DNA from: Streptomyces bicolor
GTDB taxonomy: Bacteria > Actinomycetota > Actinomycetes > Streptomycetales > Streptomycetaceae
DNA: 64,000 nucleotides
Reading direction: 5' to 3'
Assembly (NCBI RefSeq): GCF_000719285.1
Contig: NZ_JOFS01000002.1
Span: forward strand, 248,001 to 312,000
Below are positions 25,123-34,987 of this stretch, one piece after another. The notes beneath the pieces are model-generated. The model searched no databases. It was not told the origin of the DNA and worked only from the letters and a program-made list of their open reading frames with translations. Every line of letters begins with the position of its first letter. Positions within the stretch are counted from its first letter, which is position 1. The translations under genes and the position numbers were made by a program.

Positions 25123-26070
25123 TCACTGCTCCTTGTGGGACAGGGCTCGTACGGTGCGGGACGGGCTGGGTCGGCCCAGTTGTTCGGCCATCCACGCGCT
25201 CGTGGCGACGAGGCGGTCGAGGTGGACTCCGGTGTCGATGCCGAGACCCCGCAGCATCCACACGAGGTCTTCGGTGGCGAGGTTGCCGGTGGCGGACTTG
25301 GCGTACGGGCAGCCGCCGAGGCCGCCGGCGGAGGCGTCGACGGTGGTGACGCCGTGTTCCAGGGCGGCGTAGGTGTTGGCGAGCGCCTGGCCGTAGGTGT
25401 CGTGGAAGTGGACGCCGAGCACGTCCGTGGGGATCCGTGCCTCGTTCAGGGCTCTCAGGAGCTCGCTCACGTGCCCCGGCGTCGCCACCCCGATCGTGTC
25501 GCCCAGGCTCAGTTCGTCGCAGCCCATGTCCAGCAGCGCCCCGCAGACCCGCACCACCTGCGGGACCGGGACCGCGCCCTCCCACGGGTCGCCGAAGCAC
25601 ATGGAGAGGTAGCCGCGGACATGGACGTCGGACGCCTTCGCCCGGGCCACGACCGGCTCGAACATCGCCAGCGCCTCGTCGACCGTGCGGTTGAGGTTGG
25701 CCTCGGCGAAGGACTCGGTGGCGCTGGCGAACACGGCGACGCGCCGGGCGCCGAGGGCGAGCGCGCGGTCCAGTCCGCGGTCGTTGGGCACCAGGACCGG
25801 GAGTGCCACCGGGAGGTCGCCGATGAGCGGGAACAGCTGCTCGGCGTCCGCGAGTTGGGGCACCCACTTGGGGTGGACGAAGCTGGTGGCCTCGATCGTC
25901 GTCAGTCCCGCGTCGGCGAGGCGGCGGACGAACTCCGCCTTGACCTCCGTAGGGACCGTGCCCTTCTCGTTCTGCAGGCCGTCGCGTGCGCCGACCTCGT
26001 GGATGCGGACGCGGTCGGGCAGGCCCGGCGCCGGCGCGACCATGGGGAGGCCGAGTTCGGGAGTGCTCAT
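25123..26070 (-). CDS. hmgL: Hydroxymethylglutaryl-CoA lyase
   Basis: Cleaves HMG-CoA to acetyl-CoA and acetoacetate, the end of leucine degradation. 315 residues; TIM-barrel of the DRE family. Seen: [11 protein letters not shown] (catalytic Arg-Asp), [14 protein letters not shown] (metal-binding His pair) and [15 protein letters not shown] with the mobile-loop Cys. ATG 26070 has GGAGG upstream and overlaps the carboxylase stop by 4 bp. Confidence 0.95.
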   Translation of the reverse strand: MSTPELGLPMVAPAPGLPDRVRIHEVGARDGLQNEKGTVPTEVKAEFVRRLADAGLTTIEATSFVHPKWVPQLADAEQLFPLIGDLPVALPVLVPNDRGLDRALALGARRVAVFASATESFAEANLNRTVDEALAMFEPVVARAKASDVHVRGYLSMCFGDPWEGAVPVPQVVRVCGALLDMGCDELSLGDTIGVATPGHVSELLRALNEARIPTDVLGVHFHDTYGQALANTYAALEHGVTTVDASAGGLGGCPYAKSATGNLATEDLVWMLRGLGIDTGVHLDRLVATSAWMAEQLGRPSPSRTVRALSHKEQ

Positions 26071-28010
26071 TCCGCCACCTCCTCGTGGGGTGCGATCACC
26101 GCGAGCACCTGGTCCATGGCGACCGTCGTGCCCGGCGTGACCTCCAGCTCGGCGACCGTGCCGGCGTGCGGGGCGGAGATGACATGCTCCATCTTCATCG
26201 CCTCCACGACCAGCAGGCTCTGGCCCGCGGTCACTTCGTCCCCGACGGCGACCTTCACCACCGTCACCGTCCCCGGCATGGGCGCGGTGAGCGAGTCGGC
26301 GCCCGCGTGGGCGGCTCCGGTGAGCGAGGCGGCCACCGGGTCGTGGTCGCGCACGTGCCAGGTGTCGCCGTCGCGGCCCAGCCAGGTGCCGTCCGGCAGG
26401 GCGGCGCGGTGGAAGGTGTGGCGGACGCCGTCGAGGGTGACGGTCACACGGTCGTCGCTGACGGTGTGGGTTCCGCGCGGGACGTACTCCACGGGGTCGG
26501 TGATGCGCAGCGGGAAGCCGACGGGCCTGGGCTCGCCGCCCAGCCGCCACCCGCTCGGCACGGAGAACGGATCGGTCCACCCGTCACCACGGGGCCGCAG
26601 AGCTTCCAGGCGCACGGCCGCCGCGGCCTCGTACACCTCGTCCGGTACGTCGGTGGAGACGAGGTCGTCCACCACGCGCTCGACCAGCCCCGTGTCCAAC
26701 TCGCCCGCCACGACCGCCGGATGTGCGAGCAGCCGCCGCAGGAACCCGGCGTTGGTCTGCACGCCCAGCGTGACCGTCTCCGCGAGCGCCGCCCGGAGCT
26801 TGCGGAGCGCGGTGGCGCGGTCGGGGCCGTACGCGATCACCTTGGAGAGCATCGGGTCGTACAGGCTGCCGACCTCGGTGCCCTCGCTGAGCCCGGAGTC
26901 GGTGCGGATGCCGTCGCCCTGGGGTTCGTGCAGCTTGAGCACCGTGCCGCCCGAGGGGAGGAACCCGCGGGACGGGTCTTCGGCGCAGATGCGGGCCTCG
27001 ACGGCGTGCCCGGTCAGCCGGATCTCGTCCTGCGTGAATCCGAGTCGCTCGCCCGCGGCCACCCTGAGCTGCCACTCCACCAGGTCCAGCCCCGTGATCA
27101 GTTCGGTGACCGGGTGCTCCACCTGGAGGCGGGTGTTCATCTCCATGAAGTAGTACGACGACGGGTCGCCGCCCGGCACGATGAACTCCACCGTGCCCGC
27201 GCCCCGGTACCCGCAGGAGCGGGCCGCCTGCACGGCCGCCTCGCCCATCGCCGCGCGCGTGGACTCGTCGAGGAGCACACTCGGCGCCTCCTCGATGATC
27301 TTCTGGTGGCGGCGCTGGAGGGAGCACTCGCGCTCGCCGAGATGGACCACGTCGCCGTGACCGTCGGCCAGGACCTGGATCTCGATGTGCCGGGGGCGGT
27401 CGATCCACCGCTCGACGAGGAGCGTGTCGTCGCCGAAGGAGGCCCGGGCCTCGCGGCGGGCGGCGGCGATCTCGTCGGCGAGCTTCTCGGTGTCCCGCAC
27501 CAGCCGCATGCCCTTGCCGCCCCCGCCGGCCGACGGCTTCAGCAGCACCGGCATGCCGATCTCGCGGGCGGCGTCGGCGAGTTGGGCATCGGTGAGCCCG
27601 GTGCCCGACGATCCGGGGACCACCGGCACCCCGGCTTCCCGCACCGTCTCCTTGGCGCGGATCTTGTCGCCCATCAGGGCGATGGACTCGGCCGTCGGCC
27701 CGATGAACACGAGCCCCGCCTCGGCGCACGCGCGCGCGAAGGCGGCGTTCTCCGCGAGGAAGCCGTATCCGGGATGGACGGCCTGCGCGCCGGTGCGGGC
27801 GGCCGCCTCCAGCAGCCGCTCCACCGACAGATAGCTCTCGGCGGCCGGGGCCGGACCGATCCGGACTGCGGTGTCGGCCTCCCCGACGTGCCGCGCATCG
27901 GCGTCCGCGTCGGAGAAGACGGCCACGGAGCGCACGCCCATCGACCGCAGCGTCCGGATCACGCGCACGGCGATCTCGCCCCGGTTGGCCACGAGCACGG
28001 TGTCAAACAT
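26067..28010 (-). CDS. accA: Acyl-CoA carboxylase alpha subunit (biotin carboxylase plus biotin carrier)
   Basis: Biotin carboxylase and BCCP fused, 647 residues. Order: N-terminal [20 protein letters not shown]-grasp with [28 protein letters not shown] at the active site, then the C-terminal biotinyl domain with VVEAMKMEH, whose Lys carries biotin. ATG 28010 has GAGGAGGGG at 4-8 nt. With the carboxyltransferase gene 12 bp upstream it should form 3-methylcrotonyl-CoA carboxylase, or a related acyl-CoA carboxylase, for leucine catabolism. Confidence 0.92.
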   Translation of the reverse strand: MFDTVLVANRGEIAVRVIRTLRSMGVRSVAVFSDADADARHVGEADTAVRIGPAPAAESYLSVERLLEAAARTGAQAVHPGYGFLAENAAFARACAEAGLVFIGPTAESIALMGDKIRAKETVREAGVPVVPGSSGTGLTDAQLADAAREIGMPVLLKPSAGGGGKGMRLVRDTEKLADEIAAARREARASFGDDTLLVERWIDRPRHIEIQVLADGHGDVVHLGERECSLQRRHQKIIEEAPSVLLDESTRAAMGEAAVQAARSCGYRGAGTVEFIVPGGDPSSYYFMEMNTRLQVEHPVTELITGLDLVEWQLRVAAGERLGFTQDEIRLTGHAVEARICAEDPSRGFLPSGGTVLKLHEPQGDGIRTDSGLSEGTEVGSLYDPMLSKVIAYGPDRATALRKLRAALAETVTLGVQTNAGFLRRLLAHPAVVAGELDTGLVERVVDDLVSTDVPDEVYEAAAAVRLEALRPRGDGWTDPFSVPSGWRLGGEPRPVGFPLRITDPVEYVPRGTHTVSDDRVTVTLDGVRHTFHRAALPDGTWLGRDGDTWHVRDHDPVAASLTGAAHAGADSLTAPMPGTVTVVKVAVGDEVTAGQSLLVVEAMKMEHVISAPHAGTVAELEVTPGTTVAMDQVLAVIAPHEEVAE

Positions 28011-28021
28011 GGGTCCCCTCC

Positions 28022-29638
28022 TCACATCCGGAAGACGCCGAACTGGGGCTCACCCAGGGGCGCGTTGGCACAGGCGGTCAGGGCGAGGCCCAGCACCTGA
28101 CGGGTCTCCAGGGGGTCGATGACCCCGTCGTCCCACAGGCGGGCCGTCGCGTAGTAGGCGTTCCCCTGGCGCTCGTACTGCTCCCGGATCGGCGCCTTGA
28201 ATGCGTCCTCCTCCTCGGCCGGCCAGGCCTCCCCGCGCGCCTCCAACTGGTCGCGCTTGACCGTCGCGAGGACCGAGGCGGCCTGCTCGCCGCCCATGAC
28301 CGAGATCTTGGCGTTCGGCCACATCCACAGGAAGCGGGGGGAGTAGGCCCGGCCGCACATCGAGTAGTTGCCCGCGCCGTACGACCCGCCGACGACCACG
28401 GTGAGCTTCGGGACCCTCGTACAGGCGACCGCCGTGACCATCTTGGCGCCGTGCTTGGCGATGCCGCCCGCCTCGTAGTCCTTGCCGACCATGAACCCGG
28501 AGATGTTCTGCAGGAAGACCAGCGGGATGCCGCGCTGGTCGCACAGCTCGATGAAGTGGGCGCCCTTCTGGGCGGACTCGGAGAAGAGGATGCCGTTGTT
28601 GGCGACGATCCCCACCGGGTGGCCGTGGATGCGGGCGAAGCCGGTGACCAGGGTCTGCCCGAACTCCGCCTTGAACTCGGCGAAACGGGAACCGTCGACC
28701 ACGCGCGCGATGATCTCGCGCACGTCATAAGGGGTGCGGGAGTCGACCGGTACGGCGCCGTAGAGCCCGTACGGGTCCACCTTCGGCTCGACCGAGGGCT
28801 CCACGGACCAGGGCAGCGGCCCGCGCGCGGGGAGCGTGGCGACGATGTTCCGCACGATGCGCAGGGCGTGGGCGTCGTCCTCGGCGAGGTGGTCGGTGAC
28901 GCCGGAGATCCTGGAGTGCACCTCGCCGCCGCCCAGCTCCTCGGCAGTGACGACCTCGCCGGTGGCCGCCTTCACCAGGGGCGGCCCGCCCAGGAAGATG
29001 GTCCCCTGGTTCCGGACGATGACGGCCTCGTCGCTCATGGCCGGGACGTAGGCGCCACCGGCGGTGCACGAGCCGAGCACGGCCGCGATCTGCGGGATAC
29101 CGGCGCCCGACATCCGGGCCTGGTTGTAGAAGATCCGCCCGAAGTGCTCCCGGTCCGGGAACACCTCGTCCTGCATGGGCAGGAAGGCCCCACCGGAGTC
29201 CACGAGGTAGAGGCACGGCAGCCGGTTCTCCAGGGCCACCTCCTGCGCGCGCAGGTGCTTCTTCACGGTCATCGGGTAGTACGTCCCACCCTTGACCGTG
29301 GCGTCGTTCGCGACGATCACGCACTCGCGCCCGCCGACCCGCCCGATCCCGGCGATGACACCGGCGGCCGGGGCCTGGCCGTCGTACATGCCGTCGGCGG
29401 CGAGGGGAGCGAGCTCCAGGAAGGGGGAGCCGGGGTCGAGGAGGGTGTCCACCCGGTCCCTGGGCAGCAGCTTGCCGCGCGCGGTGTGCCGGGCGCGTGC
29501 CTTCTCACCGCCGCCGAGCCGGGCTGCCGCCAGCTTGGCGCGCAGCTCCTCCCCGAGCGCCCGATGGGCCTCCTCGTTGGCCCGCCAGGCTTCCGACGCG
29601 GGATCTGCCGCGCTGTGAAGCTCCGGTGCCTCGTGCAT
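28022..29638 (-). CDS. accD1: Acyl-CoA carboxylase beta subunit, methylcrotonyl-CoA type
   Basis: Carboxyltransferase of 538 residues with two crotonase-fold halves. N-part: [19 protein letters not shown] and [20 protein letters not shown]-part: [17 protein letters not shown] and [20 protein letters not shown]. The latter is typical of methylcrotonyl-CoA carboxylase beta subunits rather than propionyl-CoA ones. It heads the operon, about 95 bp from the divergent TetR gene, with two operator dyads between. Confidence 0.92.
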   Translation of the reverse strand: MHEAPELHSAADPASEAWRANEEAHRALGEELRAKLAAARLGGGEKARARHTARGKLLPRDRVDTLLDPGSPFLELAPLAADGMYDGQAPAAGVIAGIGRVGGRECVIVANDATVKGGTYYPMTVKKHLRAQEVALENRLPCLYLVDSGGAFLPMQDEVFPDREHFGRIFYNQARMSGAGIPQIAAVLGSCTAGGAYVPAMSDEAVIVRNQGTIFLGGPPLVKAATGEVVTAEELGGGEVHSRISGVTDHLAEDDAHALRIVRNIVATLPARGPLPWSVEPSVEPKVDPYGLYGAVPVDSRTPYDVREIIARVVDGSRFAEFKAEFGQTLVTGFARIHGHPVGIVANNGILFSESAQKGAHFIELCDQRGIPLVFLQNISGFMVGKDYEAGGIAKHGAKMVTAVACTRVPKLTVVVGGSYGAGNYSMCGRAYSPRFLWMWPNAKISVMGGEQAASVLATVKRDQLEARGEAWPAEEEDAFKAPIREQYERQGNAYYATARLWDDGVIDPLETRQVLGLALTACANAPLGEPQFGVFRM

Positions 29639-29667
29639 CCTGCGGTCCCCTCACCCAGTGGTCGACT

Positions 29668-29711
29668 GTTAATGAGCGTTAACCATTTCCTTCAGGTTAA
29701 CGACCGCTAAC
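29668..29711. promoter_or_regulatory. Tandem TTAAC-type operators of the leucine operon
   Basis: Two dyads 28 bp apart, GTTAATGAGCGTTAAC (29668-29683) and GTTAACGACCGCTAAC (29696-29711), lie between the accD1 start and the TetR gene. Their shared GTTAA-N6-TTAAC / GTTAAC-N4-GCTAAC form suggests one dimeric regulator, probably the adjacent TetR protein. A TAGAAT -10-like hexamer follows at 29721-29726. Confidence 0.75.
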
Positions 29712-29733
29712 CTCCCTGTCTAGAATTGCTTTC

Positions 29734-30327
29734 ATGGCCACCAGAACCGACGCCCCCACCCGCCGCGAACAGATCCTCAGGGAGGCCGCGCGGCTCTTCG
29801 CCGAGCGCGGCTTCCACGGCGTCGGTGTCGACGAGATAGGCGCCGCCGTGGGCATCAGCGGCCCCGGTCTCTACCGGCACTTCGCCGGCAAGGACGCGAT
29901 GCTCGCCGAGCTGCTGGTCGGCATCAGTGGTCAGCTCCTGACGGGCGCCAAGCGGCGCCTCGCGGAGGCCGACGGGGTGCCGGCCGAGGCGCTCCTCGAC
30001 TCCCTCATCGAGGGCCACATCGACTTCGCCCTCGACGACCGCCCCCTCATCACCCTGCACGACCGAGAGCTGGACCGCCTCCGCGACAGCGACCGCAAGC
30101 TCGTACGGCAGCTGCAGCGGCAGTACGTCGAGCTGTGGGTGGAGGTGGTGCGCGAGGTGTACCCGGAGCTGACGGAGCCGACGGCCCGCTCGGCGGTGCA
30201 CTCGGTGTTCGGCCTCCTGAACTCGACCCCGCACCTGGGGCGGCCGGGGTCACTGCCTGGGCGGGGGGTGACGGCGGAGTTGCTGCATCGGATGGCTCGG
30301 GGGGCGTTCGGGGCGGCGGGGGGCTGA
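29734..30327 (+). CDS. TetR-family regulator of the leucine/acyl-CoA operon
   Basis: 197 residues. The N-terminal HTH (about residues 12-58: REQILREAARLFAERGFHGV, then GISGPGLYRHFAGKDAML) is followed by a helical ligand domain. Divergent from accD1 with paired operators in the gap, so it probably represses both directions and responds to an acyl-CoA or pathway intermediate. The leader is very short (8 nt after the -10-like TAGAAT). The last residues are Gly-rich. Confidence 0.85.
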   Translation: MATRTDAPTRREQILREAARLFAERGFHGVGVDEIGAAVGISGPGLYRHFAGKDAMLAELLVGISGQLLTGAKRRLAEADGVPAEALLDSLIEGHIDFALDDRPLITLHDRELDRLRDSDRKLVRQLQRQYVELWVEVVREVYPELTEPTARSAVHSVFGLLNSTPHLGRPGSLPGRGVTAELLHRMARGAFGAAGG

Positions 30328-30378
30328 GCTGCGGCGACGACGCCGCCTTGGGGGCCTCCGGCTCACTACTGTGGGGCC

Positions 30379-30854
30379 GTGGGCATGGACTACGCGAGGA
30401 TGCGCGTGATCGCCGAGCAGCTCTGGGCCTACGTCGAGCAGCTCGAAGGGGCCTGGAGCGTCGAGATCGGGCCGTCCGGTCTGGTGCTGGCCATGACGTG
30501 CCGACCGTTGCGCCGCGAGAGCACGCGTCGTCTTGTTCGCGAGCAGCTCGACCAGCAGGTCGCCGTCACTCATCCGGGGTACATCTGCGCAACCGGTCCC
30601 GAGATCGAGCACCCGGCGATCGGTCGCATGCGCTTGCCCGACGCGGTCGTCATCCCCGAGGCGGTCCTCGATGAGGAAGGCCTCGCCACTACATGATCGT
30701 CGACCCGCGCACCGGCACGATCGAAGTCCACTCCGATCCGTGCTGCGGGCGCTACGCCCGCAAGGACCCCTACATCTACGGCGACGAGGTGCCGTTCGGC
30801 TCCTGGACGGTCACGACGTCCGAGTTCCACCGGTACGGCAGGCTCGGGGAGTGA
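30379..30854 (+). pseudogene. Uma2-family (DUF820) gene, frameshifted remnant
   Basis: The first frame (30379-30696, 105 residues) has Uma2-like features: EQLWAYVEQLEGAWSVEI, an internal REQLDQQ and MRLPDAVVIPEAVLDEEGL where intact proteins have the PDLVV core. It ends at a TGA inside the ATG of a second frame (30693-30854) that gives the family C-terminus: VDPRTGTIEVHSDPCCGRY and KDPYIYGDEVPFGSW. Intact Uma2 proteins (PD-(D/E)XK nuclease-like fold) continue through about 40 residues missing here, so a deletion with frame change is likely. The two parts could still be co-translated across the ATGA overlap. Confidence 0.68.
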
Positions 30855-30955
30855 CGAGCGTTACGGACCTTGACCCCTGGACGGCCGTTGATACTCGCCG
30901 GTACGGTTGAATGAGCAAGCGCTTAGACATGCCGACGTAAGTGGAGGTGGCGGCG

Positions 30956-32113
30956 GTGCGCCGTACGGTGTTCAACGAGGATCACGAGGCGTTCCGGGAG
31001 ACCATCCGCGCCTTCATCGAGGCCGAGGTCGTTCCGGTCTACGACGAGTGGTTCGCGGCCGGCCAGGCGCCGCGCGACTTCTACTACAAGCTCGCCGAGC
31101 TCGGCGTCTTCGGCATCCGCGTCGATGAGGAGTACGGCGGCGCCGGCATCGACTCGTACAAGTTCGAAGCCGTCATGTACGAGGAGACCGCGCGCGCGGG
31201 CGTCCAGTTCGGCGGCTCCGGCGTGCACGTGCTGCTCGGCCTGCCGTACATCAAGATGCTCGCCACCGACGAGCAGAAGAAGCGGTTCCTGCCGAAGTTC
31301 GTCTCCGGTGAGGAGATGTGGGCGCTGGCGATGACCGAGCCGGGCACCGGCTCCGACCTCGCGGGCATGAAGACCACCGCCAAGCTGAGCGAGGACGGCA
31401 CGCACTACGTCCTCAACGGCGCCAAGACCTTCATCACCGGTGGCGTGCACGCCGACCGCGTGATCGTCTGTGCCCGCACCGACGCGCCCAGCGCCGAGGA
31501 CCGCCGCCACGGCATCTCCCTGTTCGCCGTGGACACCAAGTCCGAGGGCTACTCCGTCGGCCGCAAGCTCGACAAGCTCGGTCTGAAGACCTCCGACACC
31601 GCCGAGCTGGCGTTCGTCGACGTGAAGGTCCCGGTCGAGGACCTCCTCGGCGAGGAGAACAAGGGCTTCTACTACCTCGGCCACAACCTGGCCTCCGAGC
31701 GCTGGGGCATCGCCTACGGCGCCTACGCGCAGGCCAAGGCCGCCGTGCGGTTCGCCAAGCAGTACGTCCAGGAGCGCACCGTCTTCGGCAAGCCGGTCGC
31801 CCACTTCCAGAACACCAAGTTCGAGCTGGCCGCCTGCCAGGCCGAGGTCGACGCGGCCGAGGCCGTCGCCGACCGCGCGCTGGAAGCCCTGGACGCCGGT
31901 GAGCTGACGCCCGCCGAGGCCGCCTCCGCGAAGCTCTTCTGCACCGAGGTCGCGCACCGCGTGATCGACCGCTGCCTCCAGCTGCACGGCGGCTACGGGT
32001 TCATGAACGAGTACCCGATCGCCCGTCTGTACGCGGACAACCGCGTCAACCGCATCTACGGCGGCACCAGCGAGATCATGAAGTCGATCATCGCGAAGGA
32101 CATGGGCCTGTAG
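30956..32113 (+). CDS. Acyl-CoA dehydrogenase
   Basis: 385 residues from GTG 30956, which has GGAGGTGG about 6 nt upstream; an earlier GTG at 30941 overlaps that ribosome site. Family signatures: LAMTEPGTGSDLAGMKTTAK, RTVFGKPVAHFQ, LQLHGGYGFMNEYPIARLY and IYGGTSEIMKSIIAKDM, which carries the Glu/Gly region of the active site. Cytoplasmic FAD enzyme; chain length unknown. The TesB gene follows 46 bp later in the same direction, suggesting a small fatty-acid unit next to the leucine genes. Confidence 0.9.
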   Translation: MRRTVFNEDHEAFRETIRAFIEAEVVPVYDEWFAAGQAPRDFYYKLAELGVFGIRVDEEYGGAGIDSYKFEAVMYEETARAGVQFGGSGVHVLLGLPYIKMLATDEQKKRFLPKFVSGEEMWALAMTEPGTGSDLAGMKTTAKLSEDGTHYVLNGAKTFITGGVHADRVIVCARTDAPSAEDRRHGISLFAVDTKSEGYSVGRKLDKLGLKTSDTAELAFVDVKVPVEDLLGEENKGFYYLGHNLASERWGIAYGAYAQAKAAVRFAKQYVQERTVFGKPVAHFQNTKFELAACQAEVDAAEAVADRALEALDAGELTPAEAASAKLFCTEVAHRVIDRCLQLHGGYGFMNEYPIARLYADNRVNRIYGGTSEIMKSIIAKDMGL

Positions 32114-32159
32114 GCGGTCTGTACGACTCCTGCAATTTCCTGCCAGTAGAAAAGGTGCC

Positions 32160-33026
32160 ATGAACGAGGCACTACAGGGTCTCCTCGATCTGCTCGACCT
32201 GGAGCAGATCGAGGAGAACATCTTCCGCGGCCAGTCCCGCTCCGCCGTGGTCCCGCGGGTCTTCGGCGGTCAGGTCGCGGCCCAGGCGCTTGTCGCCGCC
32301 GGCCGCACGGTCCCGGCGGACCGGCCCGCCCACTCCCTCCACGCGTACTTCCTGCGCATGGGGGACCCGGGCGCGCCCATCGTCTACAACGTCGACCGCA
32401 TGCGCGACGGCCGCTCCTTCACCACCCGCCGGGTGGTCGCCGTCCAGCACGGCAAGCCGATCTTCGCGCTGTCGGCGTCCTTCCAGAGGTACGAGGAGGG
32501 CCTGGACCACCAGGCCCCGATGCCGCCCTCGCCCGACCCGGCGACGCTCCCCACCTCCGAGGAGCGGCTGCGCGGCTACGACCACCTCGACCCCGCGGTC
32601 GTCGAGCGGTTCCTGGAGGCACGCCAGGCGGTCGACCTGCGTTACGTCGACGAGCCGCCGTACGGAAAGTTCGGCGAGCCGCGCGAACCGCACTCCCAGG
32701 TCTGGTTCCGCACCAACGGCAAGCTGGCCGACGACCCGCTGCTGCACGTCGTACTCGCGACCTACGTATCCGACATGACCCTGCTCGACTCGGTCCTGCT
32801 CGCGCACGGGCGTGGCGGCTGGGCCGTCGGGGACGTGGTCGGCGCCTCGCTGGACCATGCGATGTGGTTCCACCGCCCGTTCCGTGCGGACGAGTGGCTG
32901 CTGTACGACCAGGAATCGCCGTCGGCGTACGCGGGGCGGGGGCTGGGGCAGGCCCGGATCTACACGCAGGACGGGCGGCTCGCGGTGTCGGTGATCCAGG
33001 AGGGCGTCGTCCGCGTTCCGCGGTGA
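32160..33026 (+). CDS. tesB: Acyl-CoA thioesterase II (TesB)
   Basis: 288 residues with the double hot-dog fold. Seen: VFGGQVAAQALVAAGRTV, PAHSLHAYFLRMGDP and VYNVDRMRDGRSFTTRRVVA in the first half, then a second hot dog with SLDHAMWFHRPFRADEWLLY near the C-terminus, containing the catalytic Asp region. It hydrolyses medium/long acyl-CoA. Likely cotranscribed with the upstream dehydrogenase. Confidence 0.9.
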   Translation: MNEALQGLLDLLDLEQIEENIFRGQSRSAVVPRVFGGQVAAQALVAAGRTVPADRPAHSLHAYFLRMGDPGAPIVYNVDRMRDGRSFTTRRVVAVQHGKPIFALSASFQRYEEGLDHQAPMPPSPDPATLPTSEERLRGYDHLDPAVVERFLEARQAVDLRYVDEPPYGKFGEPREPHSQVWFRTNGKLADDPLLHVVLATYVSDMTLLDSVLLAHGRGGWAVGDVVGASLDHAMWFHRPFRADEWLLYDQESPSAYAGRGLGQARIYTQDGRLAVSVIQEGVVRVPR

Positions 33027-33087
33027 CCGCTCACCCCCTCGTTTCACGCCTCCGTATCCGCTGCCGACGCACCCGCCCTACTGCCGC

Positions 33088-33762
33088 TCACCGCACCGCG
33101 CGCGAACGTCTGCGCTGCCCGCGCCCCGACCGCAGCAGCCGTACCGCGAGGAATGCGAGGACGGCCACGCCCACGATCACCAGGATCGCCTTGGAGTAGA
33201 GGCTGACCAGGTCGGTGACCTCGTGCCAGCGTGCGCCCAGGGCGTAGCCACCCGCGATGAACGCGGTGTTCCAGATCAGGCTGCCCGCCGCGGTGAGGGT
33301 GAGGAACACGGGGAGCCGCATGCGCTCGACGCCGGCCGGTATCGAGATCAGGCTGCGGAACACGGGCACGAAGCGGCCGAAGAACACGGCCTTGGTGCCG
33401 TGCCGGAGGAACCATGCCTCGGTCCGCTCCACGTCGGCGGCCTTCACCAGCGGCAGCCGCGCGGCCATCCCGATCAGCCGGTCCCGGCCGAGGAGCGCGC
33501 CGAGCAGATACAGGGCCAGTGCGCCCGCCACCGAGCCCGCCGTCGTCCAGGCGACGGCCGCGAAGACGTCCATCCGCCCCTGGCTCGCCGTGAACCCCGC
33601 CAGCGGCAGGATCACCTCGCTCGGCAGCGGCGGAAACAGGTTCTCCAGGGCGATGGCGAGTCCGGCGCCGGGCCCACCCAGCTTCTCCATCAGGTCGGCG
33701 GCCCAGCCGGCGACGCCGCCGACGGGTGCGCCGGACACTGCAGCAAAGATCATACGTGCCAC
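33088..33762 (-). CDS. DedA/VTT-domain membrane protein
   Basis: 224 residues with about five hydrophobic segments. The DedA signature is present: the re-entrant NLFPPLPSEVILPLAGF and the later FFGRFVPVFRSLISIPAGV, where E and R/R residues are functionally important in the family. Members act in proton-dependent lipid or undecaprenyl-phosphate flipping and membrane homeostasis. The C-terminus is strongly basic. Convergent with the thioesterase. Confidence 0.88.
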   Translation of the reverse strand: MARMIFAAVSGAPVGGVAGWAADLMEKLGGPGAGLAIALENLFPPLPSEVILPLAGFTASQGRMDVFAAVAWTTAGSVAGALALYLLGALLGRDRLIGMAARLPLVKAADVERTEAWFLRHGTKAVFFGRFVPVFRSLISIPAGVERMRLPVFLTLTAAGSLIWNTAFIAGGYALGARWHEVTDLVSLYSKAILVIVGVAVLAFLAVRLLRSGRGQRRRSRAVR

Positions 33763-33810
33763 TTTACGAAGTCTTGACCTAAGGGCGGCGTGAGGAGACG
33801 CCCCGGCCGG

Positions 33811-34929
33811 TCACCCCCGGCTCGCGTTCCGCAACCGCGCGAAGGACGTGTCCAGGACCCTCTTCATCAGCCGTGCCGCCGGGCGCTCGACGTAGCGGTG
33901 GATCAGCCAGCTCAGCACCAGGAAGGCGGCGATCACGACCATGACCAGCAGGCGGGGGTCCATGGTGTCGCGCAGGCGGTTGATCAGGGTCGTGCCGGCG
34001 AGGTAGTGCGTCAGATAGAGCGGATACGTCAGGGCTCCCGCGGTGACCAGCCACTTCCAGCGGATCCGGTCCGTGCAGCCCAGCGCCACGGCGACCATGA
34101 GCAGCAGGAAAGCGGTGAAGATCAGCGCGCTGCCCCGCCAGCCGGAGACGTGCTCGACGGCGTCGATTCGGCGCCCCAGCTCCATCTGCCCCATCAGCCA
34201 GGACATGGCCAGCATGCCCCACAGGAGCAGGTCCTGACCGAACCGGTACATGAGGTATTGCACCAGGCCGGCGATGAAGTACCAGGCCGCGACCGGGTTG
34301 ACGACCAGGATCAGCAGGCGGAGCTCGGAGATCGGCGCGAGCATCGCGGCGGCGCCCCACACGCAGCAGAACACGACGACCCTGCGGTAGGTGAGCCCCA
34401 TGGCGACGACCACCAGGAAGAGGAGAGAGAACCGCAGTTCCGTCCACAGGGTCCAGTAGACGCCGTCGACGTGTGGCGAGGCCGAGCCGGACTGGAGCAT
34501 CGTGAGGTTGAGCAGTATCTCGCGCGCTCTCAGGCGTTCCCACACCCCGGGCAGGGCCACGATGACGGCCGTGGTGAACGCGATGGCGAACCAGTACGCC
34601 GGATAGAGCCGGATGACCCGTGAGACGAAGAACTGCCGTGGGGTACGGCCCCAGCACGACATGCAGATCACGAAGCCGCTGATGACGAAGAAGATCTCGA
34701 CGCCGATCCAGCCGTAGGTGGCGAAGCGGAACACCGTGGGCATGATCTCGGACACCGGACGGTCCCAGACCGGGTTGCCCGGCTGGTCGAGCCGGTCGGT
34801 GCCCGCGTAGTGGTGCACGGCCACCAGCAGGGCGGCGAGCAGGCGGATGCCGTCGATGACGTACAGGCGGCGCCCCTCCCGGGCCGGAGGGACCGCGTGT
34901 CTGCGCGTCAGATGTGGGCCGAGGCTCAA
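33811..34929 (-). CDS. Acyltransferase 3 (OafA/YrhL-like) membrane protein
   Basis: About 370 residues with ten or so membrane segments. Motifs: RLYVIDGIRLLAALLVAVHH (family start with catalytic His), WIGVEIFFVISGFVI and RVIRLYPAYWFAI. It should move acyl groups from the cytoplasm onto an extracellular carbohydrate or lipid. The start is unclear: no ATG or GTG exists upstream before a stop, so TTG at 34929 is used, although GGAGG touches it directly; a CTG further in is possible. Confidence 0.82.
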   Translation of the reverse strand: MSLGPHLTRRHAVPPAREGRRLYVIDGIRLLAALLVAVHHYAGTDRLDQPGNPVWDRPVSEIMPTVFRFATYGWIGVEIFFVISGFVICMSCWGRTPRQFFVSRVIRLYPAYWFAIAFTTAVIVALPGVWERLRAREILLNLTMLQSGSASPHVDGVYWTLWTELRFSLLFLVVVAMGLTYRRVVVFCCVWGAAAMLAPISELRLLILVVNPVAAWYFIAGLVQYLMYRFGQDLLLWGMLAMSWLMGQMELGRRIDAVEHVSGWRGSALIFTAFLLLMVAVALGCTDRIRWKWLVTAGALTYPLYLTHYLAGTTLINRLRDTMDPRLLVMVVIAAFLVLSWLIHRYVERPAARLMKRVLDTSFARLRNASRG

Positions 34930-34987
34930 CCTCCATGAAGAAATCCCACAGGGTTCGCCGAGATTTCAACAAGGTCGAGTACAACCC

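Noticed and set aside
23758..27153. Long plus-strand open frame (over 1100 codons) across acdH, hmgL and accA
   Set aside because: Antisense to well-identified genes; high GC gives long stop-free shadows. No family features.
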